Shown piece by piece: positions 45,648-55,253 of a stretch of DNA of 64,000 nucleotides. The translations under genes and the position numbers were made by a program. Numbering within the stretch: the stretch's first letter is position 1; every line of letters starts with the position of its first letter. The stretch is taken from NCBI RefSeq assembly GCF_003576375.1, contig NZ_QWGE01000001.1, positions 868,001 to 932,000 on the forward strand, written 5' to 3'. The notes below the pieces were generated by a model. The model saw only the letters and a list, made by a program, of their open reading frames with translations. It ran no database searches and had not been told where the DNA came from. The stretch comes from Pontibacter oryzae (GTDB lineage: Bacteria; Bacteroidota; Bacteroidia; Cytophagales; Hymenobacteraceae).

Positions 45648-45695
45648 CAAACAGAAGGGGCAGCCAATTGGATTGGCTGCCCCTTCTGTTTGTAT
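45648..45695. terminator. Bidirectional terminator between the TPR gene and the UXS gene
   Basis: The stem AAACAGAAGGGGCAGCCAA pairs with TTGGCTGCCCCTTCTGTTT over 5 nt, about 19 bp long. The outer A/T runs suit termination in both directions between convergent genes. Confidence 0.88.
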
Positions 45696-45707
45696 ATTTT
45701 ATACCGG

Positions 45708-46676
45708 TTACACAGTCTGTGACTGCGCGGCCGGGTTCAGTATCTTCTCCTTGAAGAACTCAAGCGTGCGCTCCAGGCCCTCTGCGCGATCCACCTTAGG
45801 CTCCCAGCCAAGCACCTCCTTAGCCAATGAGATGTCCGGCTGGCGTTTCTGCGGGTCGTCTTTGGGCAGCGGCTGGTATTCCACCTTCAGCTCCACACCC
45901 GTCAGGCGGCAGATTTCCTCGGCAAACTCCCGGATGGTGATCTCGGATGGGTTGCCCACGTTCACAGGCAGGTGGTAGTCGCTCAGCAGCAGGCGGTAGA
46001 TGCCCTCCACCAAATCGTCCACGTAGCAGAACGAGCGCGTCTGGCTCCCGTCGCCGAAGATGCTTAGCGGCTCGCCGCGCAGCGCCTGGCTCAAGAAGGC
46101 AGGCAGCACGCGTCCGTCGTCCAGGCGCATCCGCGGCCCATAGGTGTTGAAGATGCGCACGATGCGTGTCTCCAAGCCGTGGTGCATCTGGTAGGCCATC
46201 GTCATGGCCTCCTGGAAGCGCTTGGCCTCATCATAGCAGCCGCGCGGCCCCACCGGGTTCACGTTGCCCCAGTAGTTCTCCTGCTGCGGGTGCACCAGCG
46301 GGTCGCCGTACACCTCGGAGGTCGAGGCGATGAGCATGCGCGCGCCCTTGGCCTTGGCCAGGCCCAAAAGGTTGTGCGTGCCCAAAGAGCCTACCTTCAG
46401 CGTCTGTATCGGAATCTTGAGGTAATCGATCGGGCTGGCCGGTGAGGCAAAGTGCAGGATGTAGTCCAGGTGGCCCGGCACGTGCACGAACTTCGACACG
46501 TCGTGGTGGTAAAACTCGAACTGCTCCAGCTTAAACAGGTGCTCGATGTTTTCCAGGCTTCCTGTGATCAGGTTATCCATGGCGATCACATGGTACCCCT
46601 CTTTTATAAATCTGTCGCACAGGTGGGAGCCAAGGAACCCAGCCCCTCCCGTGATAAGTACTCTCTTTCTGCTCAT
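45708..46676 (-). CDS. UDP-glucuronate decarboxylase-like epimerase (UXS family)
   Basis: UXS converts UDP-glucuronate to UDP-xylose. This 322-residue SDR protein has the NAD motif GGAGFLG (10-16), the catalytic set STSEVYG plus Tyr148-x3-Lys152 in CYDEAKR, and the family-typical YHHDVSKF and [10 protein letters not shown]. Its start overlaps the end of the UGD gene (46673-46676), a strong sign of co-expression: UGD makes the UDP-glucuronate that this enzyme uses. The pair is clearly higher in GC than its neighbours and carries almost no AAGTAT copies. It may supply UDP-xylose for capsule or LPS sugars. Confidence 0.9.
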   Translation of the reverse strand: MSRKRVLITGGAGFLGSHLCDRFIKEGYHVIAMDNLITGSLENIEHLFKLEQFEFYHHDVSKFVHVPGHLDYILHFASPASPIDYLKIPIQTLKVGSLGTHNLLGLAKAKGARMLIASTSEVYGDPLVHPQQENYWGNVNPVGPRGCYDEAKRFQEAMTMAYQMHHGLETRIVRIFNTYGPRMRLDDGRVLPAFLSQALRGEPLSIFGDGSQTRSFCYVDDLVEGIYRLLLSDYHLPVNVGNPSEITIREFAEEICRLTGVELKVEYQPLPKDDPQKRQPDISLAKEVLGWEPKVDRAEGLERTLEFFKEKILNPAAQSQTV

Positions 46677-48028
46677 AGTTTTATGGTTGCGTTAGCCTGC
46701 AGCTGCTTTTTCACCCCGATGCCATAATAGCAGAAGCCCTTCTCGCTCATCTCCACGGCATCGTATATGTTTCGGCCATCGAAAACGACCTTCTCTTTCA
46801 TCAGCTTGCTAACCACGTTGAAGTTGGGCGAGCGGAACTCGGGCCACTCGGTCACCAGCAGCAGCGCGTCAGCGTCGATAAGCGCCTCGTACTCGTCCTT
46901 GCCGTACTCGATGGTGTCGCCCAGCATATGGCGTGCCTCCTTCATGGCCACCGGGTCGTAGGCGCGCACCTTGGCGCCTTGCTCCAGCAGCTTCTCTATG
47001 ATCACCAGCGAAGGCGCCTCGCGCATGTCGTCGGTCTTGGGTTTGAAGGAAAGGCCCCAGATGGCGAAGGTCTTGCCGGCCAGCTCGCCGTTGAAATGCC
47101 TGTGCACCTTGTCGTACATCACCTCCTTTTGGCGGTCGTTCACCTCCTCCACAGACTGCAGCACGCGCATCTGGTAGCCGTTCTCAGCCGCTGTCTTGAT
47201 GAGCGCCTTCACATCCTTGGGGAAGCAGGAGCCACCGTACCCGATGCCCGGATAGATGAACTTGTTGCCGATGCGCGCATCGGACCCGATGCCCTTGCGC
47301 ACCATGTTTACATCGGCGCCCATGATCTCGCATAGGTTGGCAATGTCGTTCATGAACGATATCTTGGTGGCCAGCATCGCGTTGGCCGCATACTTGGTCA
47401 TCTCGGCAGAGGGTATGTCCATGACGATGAGCGGGTGTCCGTTCATCAGGAAGGGCTTGTAGAGCTTGTTCATCACCTTCTCGGCCTGCTCCGAGGATAC
47501 GCCCACCACAATGCGGTCGGGCTTGAGGAAGTCCTCGATGGCGGCCCCCTCTTTCAAAAACTCCGGGTTAGAGGCCACATCGAATGGGATGTCCACGCCG
47601 CGTGCCTCCAGCTCCTCGGAGATGGCCTGGCGCACTTTGCGGGCAGTGCCCACCGGCACGGTGCTCTTCGTAACCACTACCAGGTAGTCGGTCATGTGGC
47701 GGCCTATCTCGCGGGCCACGGCCAGCACGTACTTCAGGTCGGCCGAGCCGTCCTCACCCGGGGGCGTTCCCACCGCGATGAATGCCGCCTCGCAGCCGCA
47801 GCCCTGGATCGAGCCGGCAAGGTCGGTCGAGAAGGTCAGGCGCTCCTTCTGGGCGTTGCGCACCACCATCTCCTCCAGCCCTGGCTCATAGATGGGCAGG
47901 ATGCCCTTCTTCAGGTTCTCTATCTTCTTCTCGTCTATGTCGATGCAGGTAACGTCGATGCCGACCTCCGCAAAGCATGTCCCCGTCACCAGGCCAACGT
48001 ATCCCGTGCCAACTACTGCTATTCTCAT
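46673..48028 (-). CDS. UDP-glucose 6-dehydrogenase (UGD)
   Basis: UGD oxidises UDP-glucose to UDP-glucuronate with two NAD+. The 451-residue protein has the N-terminal GTGYVG NAD motif, the conserved STVPVGT, the central helix region with [20 protein letters not shown], and the catalytic cysteine in YGGSCFPKD (C268). Lines within the gene reach about 65% GC, above the rest of the window. The gene is 3-4 nt overlapped by UXS and preceded by a 547-nt spacer. The product feeds the UXS enzyme downstream. Confidence 0.93.
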   Translation of the reverse strand: MRIAVVGTGYVGLVTGTCFAEVGIDVTCIDIDEKKIENLKKGILPIYEPGLEEMVVRNAQKERLTFSTDLAGSIQGCGCEAAFIAVGTPPGEDGSADLKYVLAVAREIGRHMTDYLVVVTKSTVPVGTARKVRQAISEELEARGVDIPFDVASNPEFLKEGAAIEDFLKPDRIVVGVSSEQAEKVMNKLYKPFLMNGHPLIVMDIPSAEMTKYAANAMLATKISFMNDIANLCEIMGADVNMVRKGIGSDARIGNKFIYPGIGYGGSCFPKDVKALIKTAAENGYQMRVLQSVEEVNDRQKEVMYDKVHRHFNGELAGKTFAIWGLSFKPKTDDMREAPSLVIIEKLLEQGAKVRAYDPVAMKEARHMLGDTIEYGKDEYEALIDADALLLVTEWPEFRSPNFNVVSKLMKEKVVFDGRNIYDAVEMSEKGFCYYGIGVKKQLQANATIKL

Positions 48029-48575
48029 AAATATTGTCTTAAGGCTACAAATATAATATTATTAAGTCTAACACTCTGTGTACAAACCATTAAACTTATA
48101 AAAAAATATAATTTATCGGTGCAATGCATTACTTGGACAAAGACTGGGTCTATGTTTATACTTTGGCCATATGCATAAGCTCTGGTTGCTGCTAACAAAT
48201 CCAGCCCTGAAGCACAGAAAGGGCTAAGATATAATATCTTTCTAAAATTTCTCTGCTTTTAACAAGTATGTAATGCGTTGGAATTCTTGCACCAGTCGGC
48301 AAAGGGTACGAAGTATTCTCCTCATTTGTTATCCAATTATCGTTATATATCGCTTTAGCGCTATAAGTTGTTACGGACCTAGTTTATATAATTAGTGCTT
48401 ATTTGTTTCTTTTTCGATTAGCAAAGGCCCCTACATTATATGCCCTGTGCAACCGAATATGCCGCTAAAAAGCAAGGCGTGTTAATTAGTCTGAATGGTC
48501 TGCTTTTTTAAGTTAAAAAAACAACTTGCTCTCGTGATAGAAGTATAGTTTAATAGCAATCACCCCTAACTTATT
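48029..48575. other. 547-nt AT-rich spacer between UGD and the alpha/beta hydrolase gene
   Basis: No gene, RNA gene or clear terminator is visible. A weak hairpin (AGCCCT/AGGGCT at 48203-48226) and AT-rich stretches are present. Promoters for both divergent genes must lie here, but no element is clear enough to mark. Confidence 0.4.
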
Positions 48576-49469
48576 ATGAAACCAGACTGGTTAGATAAAA
48601 AAGAGTATCCCTTCAAATCAAAGTTCATTGAGCTCGAAGCAGGTAAAATGCATTACATAGATGAGGGTAAAGGAAACCCAATTGTAATGATCCATGGCAC
48701 ACCTTCGTGGTCTTTTCTGTACCGCAACTTGATAAAAATCTTGCGCAAAAAGTACCGCTGCATTGCCATGGATATGATTGGTTTCGGCCTATCTGACAAG
48801 CCTGATAGCTGGGATTACAGACCCCGCTCCCATGCTGCGAACTTTCAGCAACTCATGGAGCATTTGCAACTGAAGAATGTAACCTTGCTGGTGCATGACT
48901 TTGGTGCTCCCATTGGCTTGGCTTATGCTATTAACCATCCGGAAAATGTTTCGAGCATTGTCATGCTTAACTCCTGGACATGGTCTTTATCTAAACACCA
49001 GTCGTTTGGCAAAGCCAGCAAGTACCTTGTAGGGCCTTTAGGAAAGTTTCTGCACTCCAAACTTAACGTGTCGGCTCATACGCTAATCCATGAATTATTT
49101 AAGGATGAGGAGCAAATGCCGGAGCCAATAAAAGAGCATTATATTAAGGCATTGGGTAACCCTGAAGATCGTGTGCGAAATCTGGCTTGCGCCCGTGAAT
49201 TAATTGGCGTAAGTAAGTGGTATGACGAATTGTGGAAGGAACGCCATAAGATCCAGGATATTCCAACGCTTATACTTTGGGGAGAACGCGACAAACTGAT
49301 AAAAGTGGAGGCCTTACAGCGATGGAAAGTATTCTTCCATGAGTGCTATGTTATCCCATTTGAGGATGGAGGCCATTTTCTGCAGGAAGAGAGCGCAGAG
49401 GATATCGCAAACTATGTTGGCAACTTCGTAAAAGAAGAGTCTAAAAAGCATGAGGCCATTAGCAACTAG
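48576..49469 (+). CDS. Alpha/beta hydrolase, haloalkane dehalogenase-like
   Basis: This 297-residue protein has the fold order of haloalkane dehalogenases: HGTPSWSFLYR, the nucleophile elbow VHDFGAPIG (Asp108), a cap domain, and the late base in EDGGHFLQEE. Dehalogenases of this group need an Asn in HGN and a Trp after the nucleophile (HDWG) to hold the halide; here they are Thr42 and Phe109. The catalytic Asp-His pair is kept, so it is probably a hydrolase, but dehalogenation may be weak or lost. The natural substrate cannot be read from the sequence. It is a single gene between spacers. Confidence 0.75.
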   Translation: MKPDWLDKKEYPFKSKFIELEAGKMHYIDEGKGNPIVMIHGTPSWSFLYRNLIKILRKKYRCIAMDMIGFGLSDKPDSWDYRPRSHAANFQQLMEHLQLKNVTLLVHDFGAPIGLAYAINHPENVSSIVMLNSWTWSLSKHQSFGKASKYLVGPLGKFLHSKLNVSAHTLIHELFKDEEQMPEPIKEHYIKALGNPEDRVRNLACARELIGVSKWYDELWKERHKIQDIPTLILWGERDKLIKVEALQRWKVFFHECYVIPFEDGGHFLQEESAEDIANYVGNFVKEESKKHEAISN

Positions 49470-49559
49470 CTCTTCGCCTACATTTTTCAATCTCACATAG
49501 GCATAGAAAAGACAACAAGCCTTTCTATAATTTTAACATATTAAAAACAATTGATTATC

Positions 49560-49745
49560 ATGAGAATCCCCCCTAAAAACACCCAAACGACTCCCATGGA
49601 GGAAAATAACACACTTAATGAGTCACATGTTAACCTCATGCAATCGTGGCTGAACCTGCGCCGCATGGATAATAAGCTAGCTGCCACTAAGTATAAAGAT
49701 TTAACAGAGCACCCAAAACCGTCTAGAAAGCAAAAAAGCATATGA
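49560..49745 (+). CDS. Small hypothetical protein
   Basis: This 61-residue frame begins with MRIPPKNTQTTP and is polar and lysine/asparagine rich, with no signal peptide or known motif. It lies alone between the hydrolase gene and a terminator on the plus strand. It may be a real small protein or chance coding; there is no ribosome-binding site to help. An in-frame ATG at 49551 is also possible. Confidence 0.35.
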   Translation: MRIPPKNTQTTPMEENNTLNESHVNLMQSWLNLRRMDNKLAATKYKDLTEHPKPSRKQKSI

Positions 49746-49777
49746 GCCAGCAAATGCATCATTACTCCGAAGGAAAC

Positions 49778-49818
49778 AAAACAGGCGCTACCCATGAGTA
49801 TGCGCCTGTTTTATTTTT
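49778..49818. terminator. Bidirectional terminator between the small ORF and glcD-like gene
   Basis: AAAACAGGCGC pairs with GCGCCTGTTTT over a 13-nt loop. Outer A- and T-runs are present on both sides, so it can stop both convergent transcripts. Confidence 0.85.
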
Positions 49819-51222
49819 CTAGAATATCTTACCCGGGTTAAGTATACCTCTCGGGTCGAACAGCTCCTTTATGCCCCGCATGAGGCGAAGCTGTATTTCA
49901 TTTAAGGCAATGCCGATGTACTGGCGTTGCACCAGGCCAATGCCGTGCTCGCCTGAAATCGTTCCGCCTAACTCTACGCAAAGCTCAAAAATCTCTTTTA
50001 TACCTTCAGGCAGTTTGTGTTGCCAGTCCTCATCACTCATGTCGCCTTTAATGATATTGACGTGCAGGTTGCCATCGCCGGCGTGCCCGTAGCAGACTGA
50101 TTTAAAGTTATACTTCGCTCCAATCTCTTTCACGCCTCTTAGCAGCTTCGGTAACTCAGCGCGCGGCACCACTGTATCCTCTTCTTTATAGATAGAATTA
50201 CCTTTTACCGCATGGGCCACATTGCGGCGCAGTTGCCACAAGTCGTTTTTCTGCTTCTCGGTATCGGCAACAAGTATATCGCCTACATCAAAATTTTCCA
50301 GAACCTCATACACGCGCTCTGCATCCTTAAACAGCAGATCCATGTCGTTGCCGTCCAACTCAATCAGCAGGTGGGCCCGGATGTCCTCTGGCAGGCTGAG
50401 GTCCAGGCCAAGGTAGCGCACGGCCCACTCAATAGCGTCACGCTCCATAAACTCCAACGCCGAAGGCACGATGCCGGCTACGAAAATTCTGGAAACGGCG
50501 GCGCATGCCTCTTCCTCGCTTCGGAAAGGCACCAGCATAACTAAGTTTTGGGTTGGGTATGGAATAAGCTTAAACACGATCTTGGTAATCACGCCTAAAG
50601 TACCTTCGCTACCCACCATCAGTTGTGTCAGGTTATACCCTGTGGCATTTTTAAGGACATTGGCTCCGGTCCAGGTTATTTCACCGGTTGGCAGAACCAC
50701 CTCTACGTTTAGCACATAATCTTTAGTAACACCATACTTCACGGCTCTCGGACCACCGCTGGATTCGCTTAAGTTGCCACCCAAAAAGCAGCTGCCGCGG
50801 CTGGATGGGTCTGGCGGGTAAAACAAGCCACGCTCAATAACCGCTTCCTGGAAAACCTGTGTTATTACACCTGGCTCCACAGTGGCCTGCAGGTTGCGCT
50901 CATCAATTTCAATGATGCTATTTAAGCGCTCCGTAGAAAGAATGACGCCTTTATGAATGGCTAGCGCACCGCCACTCAAACCGGTTCCGGCTCCGCGTGG
51001 TGTCACCGGAATAAGATTTTCGTGGCAGTACTGCATAATACGGCTTATCTCAGCAGCGTTAGCAGGTTTAAGAACCACTTCAGGTTCGTAGCGCAGGTCT
51101 TCTGTTTCGTCGTGGGTGTAACGGAGCATCTCTTCGGCAGCGGCAGGCAGCACTAGGTGCTGTTCGCCTACAATTGCCGCGAGTGCTTTTACAGCCTCAG
51201 GGGTGATCGGGTTAAATTTCAT
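49819..51222 (-). CDS. FAD-linked oxidase, GlcD-type subunit
   Basis: This 467-residue protein is a flavoprotein of the GlcD/lactate dehydrogenase (VAO) family that oxidises 2-hydroxy acids such as glycolate or D-lactate. The FAD-binding half holds PVTPRGAGTGLSGGA and the GGNLSESSGGPRAVKYG segment; the C-terminal half has the substrate domain with the VCYGHAGDGNLHVNI motif. The family core is complete; whether the substrate is glycolate or lactate is open, and no iron-sulfur partner is next to it. I chose the ATG at 51222; a TTG two codons upstream is also open. It is divergent from the NlpC/P60 gene. Confidence 0.9.
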   Translation of the reverse strand: MKFNPITPEAVKALAAIVGEQHLVLPAAAEEMLRYTHDETEDLRYEPEVVLKPANAAEISRIMQYCHENLIPVTPRGAGTGLSGGALAIHKGVILSTERLNSIIEIDERNLQATVEPGVITQVFQEAVIERGLFYPPDPSSRGSCFLGGNLSESSGGPRAVKYGVTKDYVLNVEVVLPTGEITWTGANVLKNATGYNLTQLMVGSEGTLGVITKIVFKLIPYPTQNLVMLVPFRSEEEACAAVSRIFVAGIVPSALEFMERDAIEWAVRYLGLDLSLPEDIRAHLLIELDGNDMDLLFKDAERVYEVLENFDVGDILVADTEKQKNDLWQLRRNVAHAVKGNSIYKEEDTVVPRAELPKLLRGVKEIGAKYNFKSVCYGHAGDGNLHVNIIKGDMSDEDWQHKLPEGIKEIFELCVELGGTISGEHGIGLVQRQYIGIALNEIQLRLMRGIKELFDPRGILNPGKIF

Positions 51223-51296
51223 TTTCAAAAAGCTGGGCTTATGCTTAAATTAGCCAGTGATTAAACATTGTTCTACTCGCTTTGCTAAAATACACT

Positions 51297-51911
51297 TTGA
51301 AATCACTTTTTACTACTTCCGCGCTTTTTATCTTTTTTTTACTGCTGATGGCTGCCTGCCAGTCCTCACAGCCTGTGTTTAGCAAGCGTGGCGAAGAATA
51401 CCGGTCGGCACGGGAGATTGCGGCTGCAAAACGCGCTTCCCGCCGCGGGCAACGGGAAGGCAGCATGGCCTCTACTTCTAAGGATCGTACCAGCCGCACC
51501 CGCATGCATAACCGTAACCTGGACAAGGATGTGGCTACCGTAATAAAAACAGCCCGCTCCTACACCGGTGTACCTTACAAATGGGGCGGCACTACGCGCG
51601 TTGGCATGGATTGCTCGGGGCTTTTGTGTACTTCTTTCCAAAGTATAGACGTTACCCTGCCGCGCACATCGGATGAGCAGAGCCGCTATGGCGATAACGT
51701 AAAACCGAAGGACATACGCGAAGGTGACCTAGTTTTTTTTGGCGAGAGCAAGCGGAATATTACGCATGTAGGCATGGTTACAGAAGTGATCAGCGAGGAT
51801 GAGGTACGGTTTATACATGCTTCCACTTCCCTTGGTGTAATGGAGAACAACTTATACTCCGATTACTATAAAAAGCTATTTGTGAAAGCCGTAAGGCCGC
51901 CGGTTTTTTAA
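51297..51911 (+). CDS. NlpC/P60 family lipoprotein
   Basis: NlpC/P60 enzymes cleave peptidoglycan stem peptides at the D-Glu-diamino acid bond. This protein of about 204 residues has a lipoprotein signal ending LLLMAAC (Cys21 in the shorter form) and a basic Ser/Arg-rich linker. The catalytic domain has Cys106 in MDCSGLL, His157 in THVGMV and His174 in FIHAS. No ATG is near; I chose the TTG at 51297, which starts the signal peptide cleanly, but a TTG at 51282 is equally open. The catalytic residues are intact. It is followed directly by the Oar-like TonB receptor gene, after a 134-nt spacer with an inverted repeat. Confidence 0.9.
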   Translation: MKSLFTTSALFIFFLLLMAACQSSQPVFSKRGEEYRSAREIAAAKRASRRGQREGSMASTSKDRTSRTRMHNRNLDKDVATVIKTARSYTGVPYKWGGTTRVGMDCSGLLCTSFQSIDVTLPRTSDEQSRYGDNVKPKDIREGDLVFFGESKRNITHVGMVTEVISEDEVRFIHASTSLGVMENNLYSDYYKKLFVKAVRPPVF

Positions 51912-51996
51912 CTTTTAAAATACGTTATATATAACTATTTTTATATTATCATTTGATTTTTTCACACTGATTTAATATTAAAAGCCTATAAACCAC

Positions 51997-52044
51997 GTAC
52001 TTAATAACTAATCTCAATATTTCATTTGATTAGTTATTAAGTAC
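51997..52044 (+). promoter_or_regulatory. 17-bp perfect inverted repeat abutting the start codon of the TonB receptor
   Basis: GTACTTAATAACTAATC (51997-52013) is repeated inverted at 52028-52044, with a 14-nt loop. The right arm ends one base before the ATG at 52046. In RNA it would form a hairpin next to the start codon, able to hinder ribosome access. As DNA it could be a dimeric repressor site. No T-run follows, so it is not a terminator. Confidence 0.7.
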
Positions 52045-52045
52045 T

Positions 52046-55000
52046 ATGAAACTTTTCTACAATTTACTCTTACTGGTAATCACCTGTACGCTCCCTGCAA
52101 GTATGGCCTGGGCTCAGGGTACTACCACAGCAGCACTTAGCGGCACCGTAAAAGATCAGGCGGGCAATACACTCCCCGGAGCCACAGTTATCGCCGTGCA
52201 TACTCCCACAAATGCGCAATATGTAGCCGGCACCAATACTGATGGCTATTACAATATCCAAAACATGCGCGTGGGTGGCCCTTACACTGTCCGGACATCC
52301 TACATAGGTTACCAAGAACAACAGCTAACTGATGTAAACCTGGCACTTGGCCAGACTGCCCGAGTCGATTTTATACTATCCGAGAGCAACCGGCAACTCG
52401 GCGAGGTGCAGATCGTAGGCGAACGCAACGACATCTTCAACCAAGACCGGACTGGGGCAGCCACCAACGTATCGCGCGAGCAGATAGAAAACCTGCCAAC
52501 GCTCAGCCGCAGCCTCCAGGATTTTACCCGCCTCACGCCACAGGCATCCGGAAACTCCATAGCCGGCTCTAACAACCGTTACAACAACATTACCATTGAT
52601 GGCGCCGTGAACAACGACGTGTTTGGGCTATCGGGCAGCGGCACACCTGGTGGGCAGGCGGGTACGCAGCCTATCTCTCTAGATGCTATACAGGAAATAC
52701 AAGTTGTAGTAGCGCCCTATGACGTGAAGCTTGGTAACTTTACCGGCGGCGGAATTAATGCCGTGACTCGCTCGGGCACCAACACTTTCAGTGGATCTGT
52801 GTATGGCTATGGCCGCAACGAACATACAATCGGTAAATCTGTTGTGGGGCCGCGTGAACGGGCAGACCAGTTTGAAAATTATCAGTTAGGCGTTCGGGTT
52901 GGCGGCCCAATTATAGAGGATAAGCTGTTTTTCTTTTTCAACTACGATGCCACCCGTTTTACCGAACCCGTTCGTTTTGCGCCAGGCTCCGCAGAGTCGC
53001 AGATTCCGATCAATGTTACCCAGCAGCTTTCTGACTTTGTGCTGAGTGAGTATGGCTACGACGTCGGCTCGTTTGGGCGCATCGACAGGGAAACGCAGAG
53101 CGACAAGTTCTTTGGCAGGATAGACTGGAACATCAATGACAAGCACCAACTCACCGTTCGGCACAACATTGTGGATGCCTTTGATGATAACATCTCGCGG
53201 AGCAGCGACTTTATACGTTTTGGCAACAACGCTTACCGTTTCAACAGCTCCACCAACAGTTCGGTGCTGGAGCTGAATAGCCGCTTCTCGAATGAGTTCT
53301 CCAACAACCTGATTGTGGGCTACACCCGTGTACGGGAGCGCAGAGAAACGCAGGGTGATTTCTTTCCGCAGATCACCATCTTCGACCCAATTGCAGACTT
53401 TGAGTTTGGCTCTCAGCGCTCCTCTACCGCCAACGAGCTGGACCAGGATATCTTCGAGTTTACGGATAACCTAACCTACCTGGTAGGCCGCCATAATTTC
53501 ACGTTCGGTACCCATAACGAGTTTTTTAAGTTCAGAAACCTGTTTATAAACAATTTTAATGGCCGATGGGAGTACAATAGCCTGGATGATTTTTTCAACG
53601 ATAACCCTAGACGGGTACGTGCTACGTACTCGCTGCTCGACAACAACCCCACTCCTGCCGGCGAGTTTGATGCCATGCAGCTGGGCTTTTATGTACAGGA
53701 TGAGTATACTTTCTCCGAACAGCTGAAAGTTACGCTCGGCCTGCGCCTGGATATTCCGGTTTTTCCGGATAAGCCACAGGAGAACCTCGCCTTCGAAAAT
53801 GATTTCAGCAGCACTTATCCCGGCCTGGAAACCGACCGTGCGCCAAGCGGGGAGTTGCTATGGGCCCCGCGCTTAGGCTTTAACTACACACCAACCGAAG
53901 ACCGGTCGTTGCAGATACGGGGCGGAACCGGGTTCTTTACCGGCCGTGTGCCGTTTGTGTGGCTCTCAAACCAATTTATAAACACCGGCACTGTGCTGGG
54001 TACCATTGACCGCAGAAACCCTGGTGGCTTTGTGGAAGACGTTAACCAGCTGATAGACCCAACCTTGCCGCAAACCTTCGAGATTAACGTAATTGCCAAC
54101 GACTTTAACTTGCCGCAAGTGTGGCGCAGCAACCTGGCTGTGGATTATACTTTGCCTTATGAGGTTTTTCTGACCGTGGAGGGTATTTACTCTAAAACAC
54201 TGAACGATGTGGTATACCGCGATCTGAACCTAGTAGCCCCATCTGGCACCCTATCGGGCGGCCCTGATAACCGAGAAATTTACCCAGCCAACCGCCGTAT
54301 AAACAGCAACTATACAAATGTGGTATTGCTAGATAACACTGACAAAGGCTACCGCTACAGCCTGACCGGCCAGCTACGAAAAGATTTCCTGGATGGATTG
54401 AATACTACCTTGGCATATACATATGGCAAGTCTAAAGACGTAAATAGCGGCACCAACTCTACTGCTCTTTCTAATTATGAGTTTAACCAGATTGTAAATA
54501 GCCCGAACGATCCGCAACTCTCTTTCTCTCGTTTCGATATACGCCACAGGATTGTAGGCAGTGCTGGTTATATCTTTAAGTATGGCGCAAACGATAACTT
54601 CGCCACGGGTGTTTCTCTGTTCTACGAAAGCCAATCGGGTCAACCGTTCACTTACCTGTACAATGGCGACCTAAACCGGGAAGGGAATTTTGCCAACGAT
54701 CTGATTTATGTGCCTCGCACGCAAAGCGACATTAACCTGGTTCCTTTTACCTCTGGCGGCGTAACATTCTCGGCAGACCAACAGTGGGAAGCGCTGGATG
54801 ACTTTATAGAAAACGATGACTACCTAAGTGAGCGCCGTGGCCAATATGCCGAACGGAACGGTGCCCGAATGCCCTGGACGCACCAGTTTGACCTGCGCAT
54901 ATTTCAGGACTTCGTTTTTGAGGCAGGTAACAACAGTCATAAATTTCAGCTGACCTTCGATATTTTTAATGTAGGCAACCTGCTTAACCGCGACTGGGGC

Positions 55001-55174
55001 CGCCAGTATTTTGTAAACAACAGTGCAAACGAGATAATACGTTATGCAGGCCTAAATACAGATCAAAACCCTACGTTTACCTTCAACCCTAGTAACATCC
55101 GCTACAACATCGCCCCGTTCGCATCGAGATGGCAAGGGCAAATTGGCTTGAGGTACCTGTTTAATGACAGGTAA
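52046..55174 (+). CDS. TonB-dependent receptor, Oar-like (first of two paralogues)
   Basis: This 1042-residue outer-membrane protein has a signal peptide (to about residue 23), then a carboxypeptidase-D-like beta-sandwich (VKDQAGNTLPGATVIAVHTP), then a plug domain (NLPTLSRSLQDFTRLTPQ, ITIDGAVNNDVFGLSGSG, INAVTRSGTN) and a large beta-barrel. The Oar-type layout and the C-terminal RWQGQIGLRYLF match this family, which takes up large substrates or supports protein secretion. No SusD-like partner is adjacent. A paralogue is encoded at 60077-63313 with the same domain order. The gene is preceded by the start-site inverted repeat. Confidence 0.88.
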   Translation: MKLFYNLLLLVITCTLPASMAWAQGTTTAALSGTVKDQAGNTLPGATVIAVHTPTNAQYVAGTNTDGYYNIQNMRVGGPYTVRTSYIGYQEQQLTDVNLALGQTARVDFILSESNRQLGEVQIVGERNDIFNQDRTGAATNVSREQIENLPTLSRSLQDFTRLTPQASGNSIAGSNNRYNNITIDGAVNNDVFGLSGSGTPGGQAGTQPISLDAIQEIQVVVAPYDVKLGNFTGGGINAVTRSGTNTFSGSVYGYGRNEHTIGKSVVGPRERADQFENYQLGVRVGGPIIEDKLFFFFNYDATRFTEPVRFAPGSAESQIPINVTQQLSDFVLSEYGYDVGSFGRIDRETQSDKFFGRIDWNINDKHQLTVRHNIVDAFDDNISRSSDFIRFGNNAYRFNSSTNSSVLELNSRFSNEFSNNLIVGYTRVRERRETQGDFFPQITIFDPIADFEFGSQRSSTANELDQDIFEFTDNLTYLVGRHNFTFGTHNEFFKFRNLFINNFNGRWEYNSLDDFFNDNPRRVRATYSLLDNNPTPAGEFDAMQLGFYVQDEYTFSEQLKVTLGLRLDIPVFPDKPQENLAFENDFSSTYPGLETDRAPSGELLWAPRLGFNYTPTEDRSLQIRGGTGFFTGRVPFVWLSNQFINTGTVLGTIDRRNPGGFVEDVNQLIDPTLPQTFEINVIANDFNLPQVWRSNLAVDYTLPYEVFLTVEGIYSKTLNDVVYRDLNLVAPSGTLSGGPDNREIYPANRRINSNYTNVVLLDNTDKGYRYSLTGQLRKDFLDGLNTTLAYTYGKSKDVNSGTNSTALSNYEFNQIVNSPNDPQLSFSRFDIRHRIVGSAGYIFKYGANDNFATGVSLFYESQSGQPFTYLYNGDLNREGNFANDLIYVPRTQSDINLVPFTSGGVTFSADQQWEALDDFIENDDYLSERRGQYAERNGARMPWTHQFDLRIFQDFVFEAGNNSHKFQLTFDIFNVGNLLNRDWGRQYFVNNSANEIIRYAGLNTDQNPTFTFNPSNIRYNIAPFASRWQGQIGLRYLFNDR

Positions 55175-55196
55175 TATAGTTACAGAACGCAAATAA

Positions 55197-55235
55197 ACGC
55201 AGCAGGCCACCCGGAATCCAAGTGGCCTGCTGCGT
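55197..55235. terminator. Hairpin between the Oar-like gene and the lipoprotein gene
   Basis: ACGCAGCAGGCCAC pairs with GTGGCCTGCTGCGT across an 11-nt loop. Neither strand has a long T-run, but the stem is strong and lies between convergent genes. Confidence 0.7.
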
Positions 55236-55253
55236 ATTACGAAATAAGGCTAC

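Noticed and set aside
47435-48178. Long open frame antisense to the UGD gene (247 codons)
   Set aside because: It lies in a GC-rich gene where antisense frames are often open, and its product has His/Leu-rich low complexity without family features.
51997-52044. Invertible promoter (phase variation) at the inverted repeat
   Set aside because: The segment between the arms is only 14 nt, too short to hold a promoter, and no recombinase gene is near.
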